Positions 19,103 through 29,338 of a DNA stretch of 64,000 nucleotides are shown one piece after another. Every line of letters begins with the position of its first letter. Position 1 is the first letter of the stretch. Origin of the DNA: Geobacillus vulcani PSS1 (GTDB lineage: Bacteria; Bacillota; Bacilli; Bacillales; Anoxybacillaceae); the NCBI RefSeq assembly GCF_000733845.1, contig NZ_JPOI01000001.1, positions 310,001-374,000 on the forward strand, in the 5' to 3' direction. The translations under genes and the position numbers were made by a program. The notes beneath the pieces were generated by a model. That model was not told the origin of the DNA. It ran no database searches and saw only the letters and a program-made list of their open reading frames with translations.

Positions 19103-19315
19103 GTGCACGTTTACATCAGCCAAAGCATCTGCATCCACCAATTGCGGATCGGCTCGGTCACCAATTCATCCGTTTTGCAAATCGGCAGCGCCGGAAGCAT
19201 TCAAGCGCTCTCGACGCTTGCCAACACCGGCGGATTCACCGGTCCGGCTCCACAGGCGACCGTGCCGCCCGGTGCATCCGCTCCTCTCGTTCCTCTCCAT
19301 TCAGCCACCCGCTAA
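19103..19315 (+). CDS. gerPB: Spore germination protein GerPB
   Basis: 70 residues. The GTG at 19103 is chosen because GAAGGAGG lies just upstream; a TTG 18 bases earlier lies inside that site. The sequence VYISQSICIHQLRIGSVTNS, then SVLQIGSAGSIQALS, is the GerPB pattern. It follows gerPA by 14 bp. Confidence 0.88.
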   Translation: MHVYISQSICIHQLRIGSVTNSSVLQIGSAGSIQALSTLANTGGFTGPAPQATVPPGASAPLVPLHSATR

Positions 19316-19397
19316 ATTTAGCGAAAAAAGTGATGAGAGCGAAAGGCCGTCCATATATTGAAGTAAGAGGGCTCTTTGGAGAGGATGATGGTGCACG

Positions 19398-20000
19398 ATG
19401 AGTGTTTACCAGTATTTCGTCCAACTGCACCGCTATTTGTCATGGCAAACAAAAAAAATACGGGGGTTGGAACGCCGCCTCCACGCACTTGAAGCCCGGC
19501 TTCGGGAAATGGAGGCTCAACCGCGTACATCGATCGAACGAATTGAATATAAATTTGACCAGCTCAAAGTAGAAACGCTCGAAGGAACGCTAAACATCGG
19601 GATCGCTCCGCCTGGAGCCGGCGGCACGATTGAAGACTTTGCCGTCGAACCGGTCAAAACGGTGATTCCAAAGCCGGAACCGGTGCTCATGCGCCCGATT
19701 CAAGAAAAAGTGGCCGCCTATCTCAACGGGGAAGCGCCGGAAACGTTAAAACGCCTTGAGCAGCAATACGGCCGCCGCCTCGACGATACGTATCGACAGT
19801 TCATTTTGCAAGACATCGCCCGGCAAACGGACGAGCGCATCCGCTTCTACTTGCAAGAGAAAGCCAACCATGGCTACGTTCCATCCGGTGACCGTGATGA
19901 GGCGGTCGAAAATGAAATTTTTCAAAAAGTGAAAGCCGATATCGAACAATCACTCGATGCGTTTTTAAAACATTTGCCTTCAGGGGAGGGAGAGACGTGA
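19398..20000 (+). CDS. gerPC: Spore germination protein GerPC
   Basis: The only large GerP protein, 200 residues. It starts MSVYQYFVQLHRYLSWQTKK and then has a short coiled coil (GLERRLHALEARLREME), followed by a middle segment with NIGIAPPGAGGTIEDF and a helical C-terminal half. The ATG follows GGAGAGGATG. Its stop overlaps the GTG of gerPD. Confidence 0.88.
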   Translation: MSVYQYFVQLHRYLSWQTKKIRGLERRLHALEARLREMEAQPRTSIERIEYKFDQLKVETLEGTLNIGIAPPGAGGTIEDFAVEPVKTVIPKPEPVLMRPIQEKVAAYLNGEAPETLKRLEQQYGRRLDDTYRQFILQDIARQTDERIRFYLQEKANHGYVPSGDRDEAVENEIFQKVKADIEQSLDAFLKHLPSGEGET

Positions 20001-20188
20001 ATTATACAGTGATCAATCGCCATCTGCATGTTGGCGACATCCGCCTCGTGGCCGTCGCCAGCGCCTCACTGTTTTTAATCGGCGACGCCGATGCGATCCA
20101 TTTATCATCAGCGTTTGACACGCCACCCGAATCGCTCATCATCGGTCCGTTTGTCCCACTTGTGCCGACCCGAGGGGAAGCACCGTGA
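19997..20188 (+). CDS. gerPD: Spore germination protein GerPD
   Basis: 63 residues, GTG start overlapping the gerPC stop (GTGA), with GGGAGGGAG upstream. It reads NYTVINRHLHVGDIRLVAVA and ends with the GerPD block FDTPPESLIIGPFVPLVP. It overlaps gerPE by four bases, implying translational coupling. Confidence 0.88.
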   Translation: MNYTVINRHLHVGDIRLVAVASASLFLIGDADAIHLSSAFDTPPESLIIGPFVPLVPTRGEAP

Positions 20189-20583
20189 AACGAACGTCAG
20201 TTGTGCAAACGTTCCATGCTGAAACGCTTATCATTAGCTCTGTCCTGCAAATCGGCGACTCAGAGCGAATTTCCGCCCGCACGCGCGCCTTTGCCGTTCA
20301 GCGGCAATATGAACTGTTTTTTGGTCCAGAAGGAGAACAAATATTCCCTGTTTTTACGAAGCCGATTCCGCGCTGGACTTCTCCATCGCCGGTAGCTGCA
20401 CGCCAAACGCTCCATGAGTCCCCGATCATTTCCGTTCAGTCTGTGCGCGTGCTCGCCGTTTCTTCGTCCGCTATCATCCATATCGGCTCGACTTCGACAG
20501 CGGAGGCAGAGGCAAGAATTAAACATATCCGTCAGCTGGCCGGTTCTGAGTCAAGCGCGTCAACGAGAGGGAGGGATTCATAA
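20185..20583 (+). CDS. gerPE: Spore germination protein GerPE
   Basis: 132 residues, GTG start overlapping the gerPD stop. It opens KRTSVVQTFHAETLIISSVL followed by QIGDSERISARTRAFAVQRQ, matching GerPE. A second QSVRVLAVSSSAIIHIGS block near residue 90 repeats the family's beta motif. Its stop overlaps the gerPF start (TAATG). Confidence 0.88.
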   Translation: MKRTSVVQTFHAETLIISSVLQIGDSERISARTRAFAVQRQYELFFGPEGEQIFPVFTKPIPRWTSPSPVAARQTLHESPIISVQSVRVLAVSSSAIIHIGSTSTAEAEARIKHIRQLAGSESSASTRGRDS

Positions 20584-20804
20584 TGCCTTCGTTTGTCGGC
20601 CCGATTAAAATCAATAACGTTAGCAGCGGAGCTGTCGTTCAAATGGGCGACTGTCTGTACATCGCGCCGAAAGTCGCCACAAAAACGCAAGCCGGATCCG
20701 GTGGATTCAACACCGGCGATTTTGTGATGACGAACAACGCCATCAGTTTTACAAACTCATTTGATCCGGATGTGTTTGACCAAAATGTGGCCGCCAACAA
20801 CTAA
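20583..20804 (+). CDS. gerPF: Spore germination protein GerPF
   Basis: Last gene of the operon, 73 residues, MPSFVGPIKINNVSSGAVVQ with MGDCLYIAPKVATKTQAG and NTGDFVMTNN, ending FDPDVFDQNVAANN. It is paralogous to GerPA and to the two upstream copies. A hairpin terminator follows six bases after the stop. Confidence 0.88.
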   Translation: MPSFVGPIKINNVSSGAVVQMGDCLYIAPKVATKTQAGSGGFNTGDFVMTNNAISFTNSFDPDVFDQNVAANN

Positions 20805-20809
20805 CTGCA

Positions 20810-20834
20810 AAGGATGAAACCCTTTCATCACCTT
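20810..20834 (+). terminator. gerP operon terminator
   Basis: AAGGATGAAA / TTTCATCaCCTT with a 3-base loop, followed by TTTCTT, six bases past gerPF. Confidence 0.7.
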
Positions 20835-20941
20835 TCTTCAACACGGCAAAGAGACCGCCGCATTAACGACCAAATGGGAGAAATAGGAGATCAGCCTTAT
20901 CAGAGAAGGCCACCGAAACAAAAAAGAGCAAGGGAGCTGAC

Positions 20942-20963
20942 CCAAAACGCGAATGCGTTTTGG
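20942..20963 (-). terminator. Hairpin downstream of sbcC, repeated family
   Basis: Perfect 9-bp stem CCAAAACGC / GCGTTTTGG with a GAAT loop, about 120 bp beyond the sbcC stop. An almost identical hairpin with matching flanks (GATCA on one side) occurs at 36872-36893 beyond azlD. The rest of the 20835-21086 gap shows no gene. Confidence 0.5.
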
Positions 20964-21086
20964 ATCAACCCTCCTTTCCTTATACATATACGCGCAAAAC
21001 GCTGTTAGAACGGATCGAAAGAACCCCGCCCTCTTGAAACAGCTTTCCTTTGCCTAAAGCCCTTCCTGTTCGACGGGCACGTCAAT

Positions 21087-24000
21087 TTACATCATTTCCA
21101 GTCGGACGCGCGTGCCGCGGCCGGACGGTTCAGCCGGTTCGACGATAAGCCGTCGCGGCAGACGGTTGCGAATTTCTTGAACATGGCTGATGACGCCGAC
21201 CGCCAGCCGCTCGGTATGCAGTTTTTCCAAGGCAGAAATGACCGTCTCAAGCAGCTCAGCATCGAGGGTGCCAAACCCTTCATCCAAGAAGAAAAAGCGG
21301 AGCGGATATTCGCCGCGCAGCTGAATTTGCGCCGATAACGCCAGCGCCAACGACAGCGACGTCAAAAACGTTTCGCCGCCCGAGAGCGTCGATACGGGGC
21401 GTCTGACGCCGCCGTTGGCATCATCACGGATCAGAAACCCCCCCTGCGAATCCAATTCGAGCGAATACCGATGCCGTGTCAGCCGTTGCAGCCGTTCCGA
21501 AGCCATGGCGGTTACGTGCTCGAGCTGCTCTTCAGCCATAAATTCGACAAAGCTGTTGCCGCGAAGCAGCGCCTGCAGCTGTTTATACCGTTCGATGCGC
21601 CGGCTGAGTTCCGCCTGCTTCTCCTCAAGTTCAACAAAGCGGCTATGTTTTTTTCTCATCTCTTCCACCTTCGCTTGAGCCGCCCCGAGCTGCTGCGTCA
21701 TCGCCTCCACTTGCTCCTTCAACTCGGCATATACACGTTGCATCGTCTCCCATTGTTCGGCGCTCACCGTCTCCCCCCCGATGGCGGCGGCCAGTTGGGC
21801 GAGGCGATGTTCAGCTTGCTCGATTTGGCGCCAATAGCGGCGGATCGCCTCATCCCATTCATCCCGTTGCACTTTTTTTGCCTTCGCTTGCTTGACTTGT
21901 TCGGCATCGGCAAACATGGTGTCCGAAAGCGCGCCGCGCCAGCGAGCGAGCGCCTCTTCTTCGCGGCGGGCGCTTTCTTCCCACGCCTGCTTGGCCGCTT
22001 TGGTTTCGCTTTCAAGCATTTGATATTCCCGCTGGACCCGCTGCCAGGCCTCATACGCCTGTTGCTCGCCGTTTTGCAATCGACGCCATTCGGCCTCCAC
22101 CTTCTGAAGCTGCACGGCCGCTGGGTCTGAGCCCGCCTTCTCGCCCCGCTGCCGCTCATATTCATTCCATTGTTGCTGTTTGGCGCCGATCAGCGAGTCA
22201 AGACGCACCTGCTCTGTCTCAAGCTGACGCCGCTCTTCAGCCGCTTCCTCTTTCGCCCGCTGTTTTTCCTCTAAAAACGGCACGCTGTCCTCCAGCCGCT
22301 TTTGCACGTCACGCCGCATTTTTTCCCGTTCGCGCAGCTGTTCATACACTGCATCAATCGTCTCAAGCGAAAGCGAAGGATACGTCTGCCGCCATTGCTG
22401 TTCAAGTTGCCGCCGCTCTTCCTCCAGCCGCTGTTTTTCAACTTGCAACGCTTCAATGTCCGCCGCTGCCCACCGGCACGCTTTCTCTGCTTCGCGCCGC
22501 GCTGACTCAGCTTCGTTCCATTGGGCAAGCGCCCGGTAGACCGCTTCTTTCAATTCGATGACATCTTGGGCAAGCGCCCGCACTTCCACAGTGAGATCGA
22601 TCGCCTCCTCCGCCGAGCGGTTTTCGGCAAACACAGGCGGCGCTTCATGTCCTACTGCCAGCTCGGCGAGTTGCTCGAGCTGCGCCTTGAACGAAATGAT
22701 CGTTTGCCAATCTTGTTCATACCGCTGTCGCTCTGCCTCAAGCTCGGACAGACGCTCAAATTGGACATCGCGCGGCGCAGCGGCTGGATGCGGATGCTCG
22801 CACGATCCACACACTGGACACGGCTCACCGGGACGGAGCCGCTCAGCCAAGGCGGAAGCGAGGTGCGCCGTCCGCGCTTCTTCAGTTCGCTGTCGCTCCG
22901 CCTCTATGGCTTTCTGCAAAGTATACAATTGTTTTTCAGCGTCCTGCTGCCGCCAGCAGACGAAACGATACGCCCGCTCCACACGCCGGAACAGCTCTTG
23001 GAGTCGGGAGCTCGCAGCCGCTGATCGGCGTTCCCGCTCCAACTTTTCCTCTTTCGCCCGTCGCCAAACGCTTTCTTTTTGCCGAAGCTGAGCATCAATG
23101 CGAGCAATGGCTGATGCCGTTTGCTCAATATGCTGCTTCTGCCTGTATGCCTGCTCTACCTCATCTTTTCCAGCCAGCGCCTCCTCATGCCGTTTCAGTT
23201 CCTCTTTCAACTCCCGCTGCCGCTTTACGCCGCGCTCATACCAGACCGACGCCTCTTCAAACCGGCGGGCGGCTGCCTTCTCCCGGGCAATGAGCCGCTC
23301 CCTTTCTTCACGAAGAGCAGCGAGTTCCTGTCCAAGCACTTCCATTTGTTGCTCAAGCTGCGCCGCCTGCCGCAGCCGTTCCATCTGAACAAGCAATTCC
23401 GGTTCCCGCTGCGCCTTTTCTTGGCGCGCCCGTTCATAACGTTGCGCTGCTTCTTTATAGCTCGATTGGGCTTCCTCTAACCGACGAGCGAGTCCTTCAT
23501 ACCGACGAAACGCCTCTGCCCGCAAACGGCTCGCCTGCTCGCACTGCTCCCAATACGGCCAAATGCGCTCCGCTTGCTCGGCGCGCTCCTTTTTTTCCTC
23601 AAGCTCGCGAATGCTGAATTCGCGCCGCCGCAGCACGGCAAGCTCTTGTTCGACCTCTTCTTTTTCTTGCTGCCGCACCCATCGTTGTTTTGTTCGTTCC
23701 ACATCTGCTTCGACTTCTTCTAGTTCTTTTTTTCGCTTGGCCAACAGCCCCGCGAGCTCCCGCACGTCCATCTCTGCCTGCTCGAGCGCTGCTTTTGAAG
23801 CGTCACCGAGCCCCGCTTTTTCCGCTTCGATTTTTTCCCATTCTTGCTCAGCGGCGGCAAGCCGGTCTTTCAACTTTTTGTTCAACTGATCGCCATACCG
23901 CTCAAGATGAAAGAGGCGCTGCAGCATTTGCCGCCGCTCCGCCCCTTTAAGCGACAGAAATTCGGCAAATTTTCCTTGCGGCAAGACGACCGCCCGGGTG

Positions 24001-24431
24001 AAATCCTCCATCGTCAAGCCGAGCAATTGCTCGATTGCCTTGTCCACATCCGATAGTTTATCGGCGAGCACGACCGGCTCGGGCCGGTGCTCGATCAGGC
24101 GGCAAACAGCGCTGCGCGTCCGCCACTCATCCACTTTTTTTAAGCTTCGTTCGACTGTATACCGTTTCGCTCCTGCCGCATTTTCCAGTTCAAACGTAAA
24201 CGAAACGAACAACCCTTGCTCCGCGTGGTTGATGATCGCCTGCGTACGGTTAGCCGCCCGCTCGACGCAGCCGAACAAGGCAAGCGTCATGGCGTCTAAA
24301 ATCGTTGATTTGCCGCTTCCAGTCGGCCCGAAAATGCCAAACACCCCACCCTCGCACAGCGCGGTGAAATCGATCGTCTGCTTTTCACGAAAGCTATGAA
24401 GCCCGGCGATCGTCAGCGAGATCGGCTTCAT
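21087..24431 (-). CDS. sbcC: Nuclease SbcCD subunit C (Rad50-like ATPase)
   Basis: SMC/Rad50-type ATPase of 1114 residues that pairs with SbcD to open DNA hairpins and process blocked DNA ends. The Walker A motif is GPTGSGKST near residue 35. Two long, charged coiled coils flank a zinc hook, CPVC, at residues 538-541, near the middle as expected. The ABC signature LSGGETFLTSLSLAL and Walker B FFFLDEGFGTLD lie near the C-terminus. The ATG overlaps the sbcD stop (ATGA). It is the last gene of the addB-addA-sbcD-sbcC cluster. Confidence 0.95.
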   Translation of the reverse strand: MKPISLTIAGLHSFREKQTIDFTALCEGGVFGIFGPTGSGKSTILDAMTLALFGCVERAANRTQAIINHAEQGLFVSFTFELENAAGAKRYTVERSLKKVDEWRTRSAVCRLIEHRPEPVVLADKLSDVDKAIEQLLGLTMEDFTRAVVLPQGKFAEFLSLKGAERRQMLQRLFHLERYGDQLNKKLKDRLAAAEQEWEKIEAEKAGLGDASKAALEQAEMDVRELAGLLAKRKKELEEVEADVERTKQRWVRQQEKEEVEQELAVLRRREFSIRELEEKKERAEQAERIWPYWEQCEQASRLRAEAFRRYEGLARRLEEAQSSYKEAAQRYERARQEKAQREPELLVQMERLRQAAQLEQQMEVLGQELAALREERERLIAREKAAARRFEEASVWYERGVKRQRELKEELKRHEEALAGKDEVEQAYRQKQHIEQTASAIARIDAQLRQKESVWRRAKEEKLERERRSAAASSRLQELFRRVERAYRFVCWRQQDAEKQLYTLQKAIEAERQRTEEARTAHLASALAERLRPGEPCPVCGSCEHPHPAAAPRDVQFERLSELEAERQRYEQDWQTIISFKAQLEQLAELAVGHEAPPVFAENRSAEEAIDLTVEVRALAQDVIELKEAVYRALAQWNEAESARREAEKACRWAAADIEALQVEKQRLEEERRQLEQQWRQTYPSLSLETIDAVYEQLREREKMRRDVQKRLEDSVPFLEEKQRAKEEAAEERRQLETEQVRLDSLIGAKQQQWNEYERQRGEKAGSDPAAVQLQKVEAEWRRLQNGEQQAYEAWQRVQREYQMLESETKAAKQAWEESARREEEALARWRGALSDTMFADAEQVKQAKAKKVQRDEWDEAIRRYWRQIEQAEHRLAQLAAAIGGETVSAEQWETMQRVYAELKEQVEAMTQQLGAAQAKVEEMRKKHSRFVELEEKQAELSRRIERYKQLQALLRGNSFVEFMAEEQLEHVTAMASERLQRLTRHRYSLELDSQGGFLIRDDANGGVRRPVSTLSGGETFLTSLSLALALSAQIQLRGEYPLRFFFLDEGFGTLDAELLETVISALEKLHTERLAVGVISHVQEIRNRLPRRLIVEPAEPSGRGTRVRLEMM

Positions 24432-25606
24432 TCTTCCTCTCCTTCCTTCTCTTCTTCCGCCGCCAGCTCCAAAAAGAGGCGGACGAGCTCTTCATCCGGC
24501 GTTTGTCCCCCGGTCTGCCGTTCGTAAAATCGGTGAAACATTTCTTCGAGTGAAAGCGGCTCGCGGCTCATTTCCATCATCTCTTCCGCCCGATCGGGAA
24601 ACACCGGGCGAATGTTGACAAATCCGGGATGAAGCTTACGCAGCCGATCAATTTCTTCCATTGTCAACGGCTCGGTCACATGAATCTCCAAATCGATCCA
24701 GCCGGATCGGTCTCTTCCCTCCTCGCACCAACGATGCACTTGGGCGAGCCCCTCCGTCGCCTTCCAGCGGATAAGCGGCTTGCCCGCGGAAAGCGGGATT
24801 TCCTCCACCTTAGCCGCTTCCCTCGGATGCACGTCGACGACCGTGACCGATTTGGCATGGCCGGCTTCGGAAAAGCTGTACGCCAAAGGCGAGCCGGAAT
24901 AGCGAGCCGCCGTCTTTGCCCGCTTGACGTCCTGCGGCCGGTGCAAGTGGCCAAGCGCCACATATTGCGCGGCTTTCGGCAAGCTCTCCGCCGCCACCGT
25001 ATAAGCGCCGCCGACTTCAATCGGCCGCTCGGAATCGGACGTATGTCCGCCGGCGACATAAAGATGGCTCATCGCGATATTGACGGTCTCCATCGTGAAC
25101 GAGGCAGCCATCGCCGCTAATAGGGCGCGGATGCGTTCATCGTACCGATCGCGCATCGTTGTTTCCTCGCAGTCGGACGACAACAGCTCGGCAAGACGCG
25201 ATTCGGACGGATAGGCCAACGGAGCGAGCATCATCGTTTCGCCGCACGATGGGACATCAATCCGGCAAACAACCGCTTGCGGGCGACCGAAAAGAAAAAT
25301 ATTGTGCTCAGACAGCAACGGCCGGGCGGCGCTGATCCGGTCGGGATGGTCGTGATTGCCGCTGATGATCGCCACGGGACGGCGTCCTTTGTCGGACAGG
25401 CGGGCGAGGCTTTCATAAAACAGCTGTTCCGCAGCCGCCGGCGGGTTGACGGAGTCGAACACATCGCCGGCCACAAGGATGACGTCGATTTGTTCTTTCT
25501 TGACAATCTCCACAAGCTCATCAACAAACGCCTCTTGCTCGGCCATCCGACTTCGTCCCTCAAGCGTTCGCCCAAAATGCCAGTCCGCGGTATGCAAAAT
25601 GCGCAT
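24428..25606 (-). CDS. sbcD: Nuclease SbcCD subunit D (Mre11-like)
   Basis: Mre11-type metallophosphoesterase nuclease of 392 residues, the catalytic partner of SbcC. Conserved metal-binding motifs are HTADWHFG, AGDVFD, SGNHDHPDR and, near the middle, GHLHRPQ. The C-terminal part is acidic. The gene lies 18 bp after addA and overlaps sbcC by four bases, consistent with one operon for double-strand-end repair. Confidence 0.95.
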   Translation of the reverse strand: MRILHTADWHFGRTLEGRSRMAEQEAFVDELVEIVKKEQIDVILVAGDVFDSVNPPAAAEQLFYESLARLSDKGRRPVAIISGNHDHPDRISAARPLLSEHNIFLFGRPQAVVCRIDVPSCGETMMLAPLAYPSESRLAELLSSDCEETTMRDRYDERIRALLAAMAASFTMETVNIAMSHLYVAGGHTSDSERPIEVGGAYTVAAESLPKAAQYVALGHLHRPQDVKRAKTAARYSGSPLAYSFSEAGHAKSVTVVDVHPREAAKVEEIPLSAGKPLIRWKATEGLAQVHRWCEEGRDRSGWIDLEIHVTEPLTMEEIDRLRKLHPGFVNIRPVFPDRAEEMMEMSREPLSLEEMFHRFYERQTGGQTPDEELVRLFLELAAEEEKEGEEE

Positions 25607-25624
25607 TCCTTCTCCTCCCTTGCA

Positions 25625-28600
25625 TCACTCAACAGCCACAACAAATCTTCCATCAAACGAATACAAATAGCATTCCGCCACCGGCGCGCGCCAAATTTGT
25701 TCGATGGCCCGCCGGTACAAGCGCATTTGCGTCCCGTAGCGGCCGAGCAGAAAACGAGCCGCTTCATCCTGTTGTCCGGCAAAACGGCGGGCGACTTCAT
25801 CCGTTTTATAGTCGATCATCACATAGCCGCATTCGTCGACAAAGACGCAGTCGATCACCCCTTGCACGAGGACGCACCGGCCGTTTTCCGTCCCTTCGCG
25901 GCCGTACAGTTCAGCCGCCGGAAGCCCCAAGCTGAACGGCACTTCACGGTGTACTTCGCGGGCAGCGCAAAGGCGGCGGCCAAGATCTGTAGCGAAAAAG
26001 GCAGCGATGGCTGCTGGATCGACCGCCTCAGCCTGTTCTGTCGACAGCAGCTCTTTGTCAACAAGGCGGACGATTTGACTGCGGATCGACGATTCATCAA
26101 GCGGCGCCTGCAAATCGAGATGGCGCATGACGATATGGAGGGCCGTTCCTTTTTCGGCCGGCGTCAACGTTTTCCCCTGCATGAAACGCGGCCGTGAAAA
26201 CACCGGAGCTGTCCCTTGGCGCGGCCGCCATTCGTCCGCTTGCTCGCCAAAAAGTGCGCGATGTTCTTTGAGTTCTGACACCGATTGCTTGGCGCGCACG
26301 GCCGTTTCTTTCTCATACGAATACCGCCACAACAAGCGGCGTTTTGCCTCCTTCTGCCACCCTCCTTCCACGGGAACGGGTCGGCCTTGTTCGAGGGCAA
26401 GAAGCACGGCGCTATTCATCTCCTCTCTTGCCGCCTCTTCGCCGCGCAAATCGGCAGCCGGCACGATGGCGATGCGCCACACAGACGGATGGGAAGCGAC
26501 CTCTTCAGACGCTTTCGTTCCCGCAAGCGCTTCTCCATCGCGATGACGAATGAGCGCCCGGCCGATCCAATCCAAGTAGGAGCGAGCCGAAGCCCGCACA
26601 TCGTCAGGGAGAAGCCATCCGCGTTCTGAAACAACGCTTTTCCATTTTTCAATCTCCTTGGCCGCATCGTTGACCGACGCCAGCAAATACAGCTTCTCTT
26701 TTGCCCTTGTAAGCGCGACATACAAAATGCGCATCTCCTCAGCGAGCAACTCAAGCCGCTTTTTCGCTTGAATCGCCAACAACGGCAGCGTCGGATAGCT
26801 GATGCGCAGCCGTGGGTGGACAAAGCGAGCAGCGAAGCCCAGCTCTTTATCAAGCAAATATGGGTGATGCAAATCACGTGTATGAAACGAACGCGCAAGC
26901 CCGGCAAGAAACACGATCGGAAATTCCAATCCTTTGCTGCTGTGAATCGTCATGACGCGCACAACGTCTTCCTGCTCGCCGAGCGGACGAGCTGCTCCTA
27001 AATCGTCGCCGCGCTCTTGCAGCCGCTCGATGAAGCGAAGGAAGCGGAACAGCCCACGAAACGACGTCGACTCATACTGTCGTGCGCGGTCGTACAAAGC
27101 GCGCAAGTTCGCCTGTCGTTGCCTGCCGGCCGGCAGTGCGCCGACAAAATCATAAAATTGCGTATCGCGGTACAGCTGCCAAATGAGATCTGCTAATGAA
27201 CGGCGGCGCGCCATCGTGCGCCAGCCGTCAAGACGGTCCAAAAAAGCCGACGCCTTTCGTTGAGCTTTGGCCTCTTCTTCCGTTTCCGCCCGTTTTTGCC
27301 GAAACGAACAGAGCGCTTCATAAAACGTGCCTTTTGGATCGGCGAGACGAATCATGGCGAGCTCATTCTCGTCAAAACGAAAGAGCGGCGACCGGAGCAC
27401 CGCGGCGAGCGGAATGTCTTGGTGCGGGTTATCGATCACTTTTAACAGTGAGAGCATGACGGAAATTTCTGTCGCCTGAAAGTAACCGGATGATAAATCC
27501 GCAGCCGCCGGGATGCCTTGCGCCTGCAGCTGCTCGATCATCTGCGGCGCATGCGTCATCGAACGGACAAGGATGACGATGTCACGGTACATGGCGCGCC
27601 GCGGCTGCCCGCTTGAACGATCGTATACATAAAACGGCGCAGAAACGATCTCTTTGATTTTTTTCGCCATCAGCCGCGCCTCGAGCTCCGCCGCTTCCTC
27701 TTCGTCCTCTTCCGACGCACGCTGCCGGTTGATGATCATGACTTCCGGCGCCGCATCCTCCCCTTCCGGGTAATCGGCTCCGTATTTCAACTGCGCCGCT
27801 TCATCGTAAACCATTTCGCCGACGGTTTCCCCCATGAGCTGCGCGAACAGAAAGTTCGTTCCGTCCAACACCTCGCGGCGGCTGCGGAAGTTGCTCGCGA
27901 GGTCGATTTTCATTCCCCCTGCTTCTCCGTCGGCGGTGAATCGTTTGTATTTGCCCAAAAACAACATCGGCTCGGCGAGGCGGAACCGGTAAATGGACTG
28001 TTTGACGTCCCCGACCATAAACAAATTGCCGGTCCGTTCACTCCCCTTTTTCACCAGTTGCAAAATCGCTTCTTGAACGAGGTTCGTATCTTGGTACTCG
28101 TCAACGAGCACTTCATCAAACTGCGCTTGGTATTCCAAGGCGACAGGAGAAGGCTGCCATGCGCCCGTTTTCGGGTCGCGCCGCCGCAAAACATGCAAAC
28201 AGTAATGCTCCAAGTCGGAAAAATCGACGATGCCTTTTTCCCGTTTCGCTGCTTGGAACATGGCGGCAAAACGCCGGACAAGGTTGGCAATCGTTTCAAT
28301 GATCGGCTTCATCTCCCGCATATGGCGGAGCCAGACGGATGGATCAAGCGAAAATACATTGTCGCGCAGCCCCTCTATTTTCTTTTTCGCCTGATCGCGC
28401 AATGATTTGGCCTCATCGATCAGCCGCTCGTCATAATCCTTGCCGCGGCAAGCCGGAAGCCGCCCAAACGACAGCGTCTTGAGCGCGTGATGCAGCTCGA
28501 CCCACGGTCCAGAAAGACGCGCTTCCAAATCAGCGATCAGATCTTGATCTTCGCGCAACCGCTCCGCATACGGCCGCGGTCCGCCCGGTTCTTCTGCAAG

Positions 28601-29338
28601 CTCAAGCGCCCTTTCGATCAGCCGTTTGGCCGCCGCCATCTCCATCGCGGCATGTTGCGCGATATAGCGGGCTGCTGGCAGCGTCTTGATATCTGTTCGT
28701 TCGTCGACATCATACATCGCAGTCAAGCCGTCCAGCCATTCGTCCGGCTCGGGATGGGAGCGGGAAAATTCATAAAGGGCGATAATCATCTCCTGCAACT
28801 CTGCATCGCTCCGGTCGCCCGTATAGGCATCCACCACAGCGAAAAACCGCTCGTTGTCCGGCTTTCCGTATTCCTCCTCAAGCAGCTCTTCAAGGACATC
28901 CTCTTTCAACAGCTCGATTTCCGTTTCATCCGCGATGCGAAACGATGGATCCAAATCGAGCAAATAGTAATGCTTGCGGACAACATCCAAACAAAAGGAA
29001 TGAAGCGTCGAGATCGCCGCTCGGGGGAGCAGGCTGAGTTGACGCCGCAGATGGAGCGAATGCGGCCGCTTGGCGAGTTCGCGTTCAAGCGCCTCGCCGA
29101 TTCTTGCTTTCATCTCCGCGGCCGCCGCATTGGTAAAGGTAACGACGAGCAATCGGTCGATATCGACTGCTCCTTCTTCCGCTGTCACTTTTTGAATGAT
29201 CCGCTCAACAAGAACGGCCGTTTTCCCGGATCCGGCCGCCGCAGCGACAAGAATATCGCGGCCGCCTGCGGCGATCGCCTTCCATTGTTCATCCGTCCAT
29301 CGGCTCCCAGCCGGCTTCGGACGAATCGTGACGTTCAT
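25625..29338 (-). CDS. addA: ATP-dependent helicase/nuclease subunit A
   Basis: Large subunit of the AddAB end-resection enzyme (RecBCD counterpart), 1237 residues. UvrD-type helicase motifs include AAGSGKTAVLVERII (Walker A, near residue 35), VDEYQDTN (motif II) and TIHSSKGLEFPIVFLAGL. The C-terminal RecB-type nuclease domain shows MIDYKTDEV near residue 1190. The ATG immediately follows the addB stop (TAAATG), so translation is coupled. AddA degrades the 3'-ended strand until Chi regulates it. Confidence 0.95.
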   Translation of the reverse strand: MNVTIRPKPAGSRWTDEQWKAIAAGGRDILVAAAAGSGKTAVLVERIIQKVTAEEGAVDIDRLLVVTFTNAAAAEMKARIGEALERELAKRPHSLHLRRQLSLLPRAAISTLHSFCLDVVRKHYYLLDLDPSFRIADETEIELLKEDVLEELLEEEYGKPDNERFFAVVDAYTGDRSDAELQEMIIALYEFSRSHPEPDEWLDGLTAMYDVDERTDIKTLPAARYIAQHAAMEMAAAKRLIERALELAEEPGGPRPYAERLREDQDLIADLEARLSGPWVELHHALKTLSFGRLPACRGKDYDERLIDEAKSLRDQAKKKIEGLRDNVFSLDPSVWLRHMREMKPIIETIANLVRRFAAMFQAAKREKGIVDFSDLEHYCLHVLRRRDPKTGAWQPSPVALEYQAQFDEVLVDEYQDTNLVQEAILQLVKKGSERTGNLFMVGDVKQSIYRFRLAEPMLFLGKYKRFTADGEAGGMKIDLASNFRSRREVLDGTNFLFAQLMGETVGEMVYDEAAQLKYGADYPEGEDAAPEVMIINRQRASEEDEEEAAELEARLMAKKIKEIVSAPFYVYDRSSGQPRRAMYRDIVILVRSMTHAPQMIEQLQAQGIPAAADLSSGYFQATEISVMLSLLKVIDNPHQDIPLAAVLRSPLFRFDENELAMIRLADPKGTFYEALCSFRQKRAETEEEAKAQRKASAFLDRLDGWRTMARRRSLADLIWQLYRDTQFYDFVGALPAGRQRQANLRALYDRARQYESTSFRGLFRFLRFIERLQERGDDLGAARPLGEQEDVVRVMTIHSSKGLEFPIVFLAGLARSFHTRDLHHPYLLDKELGFAARFVHPRLRISYPTLPLLAIQAKKRLELLAEEMRILYVALTRAKEKLYLLASVNDAAKEIEKWKSVVSERGWLLPDDVRASARSYLDWIGRALIRHRDGEALAGTKASEEVASHPSVWRIAIVPAADLRGEEAAREEMNSAVLLALEQGRPVPVEGGWQKEAKRRLLWRYSYEKETAVRAKQSVSELKEHRALFGEQADEWRPRQGTAPVFSRPRFMQGKTLTPAEKGTALHIVMRHLDLQAPLDESSIRSQIVRLVDKELLSTEQAEAVDPAAIAAFFATDLGRRLCAAREVHREVPFSLGLPAAELYGREGTENGRCVLVQGVIDCVFVDECGYVMIDYKTDEVARRFAGQQDEAARFLLGRYGTQMRLYRRAIEQIWRAPVAECYLYSFDGRFVVAVE

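Noticed and set aside
25277..26197. 306-residue open frame on the + strand opposite addA
   Set aside because: It is antisense to the conserved AddA C-terminus, lacks a ribosome site and recognisable motifs; the high GC wobble pattern creates such shadows.
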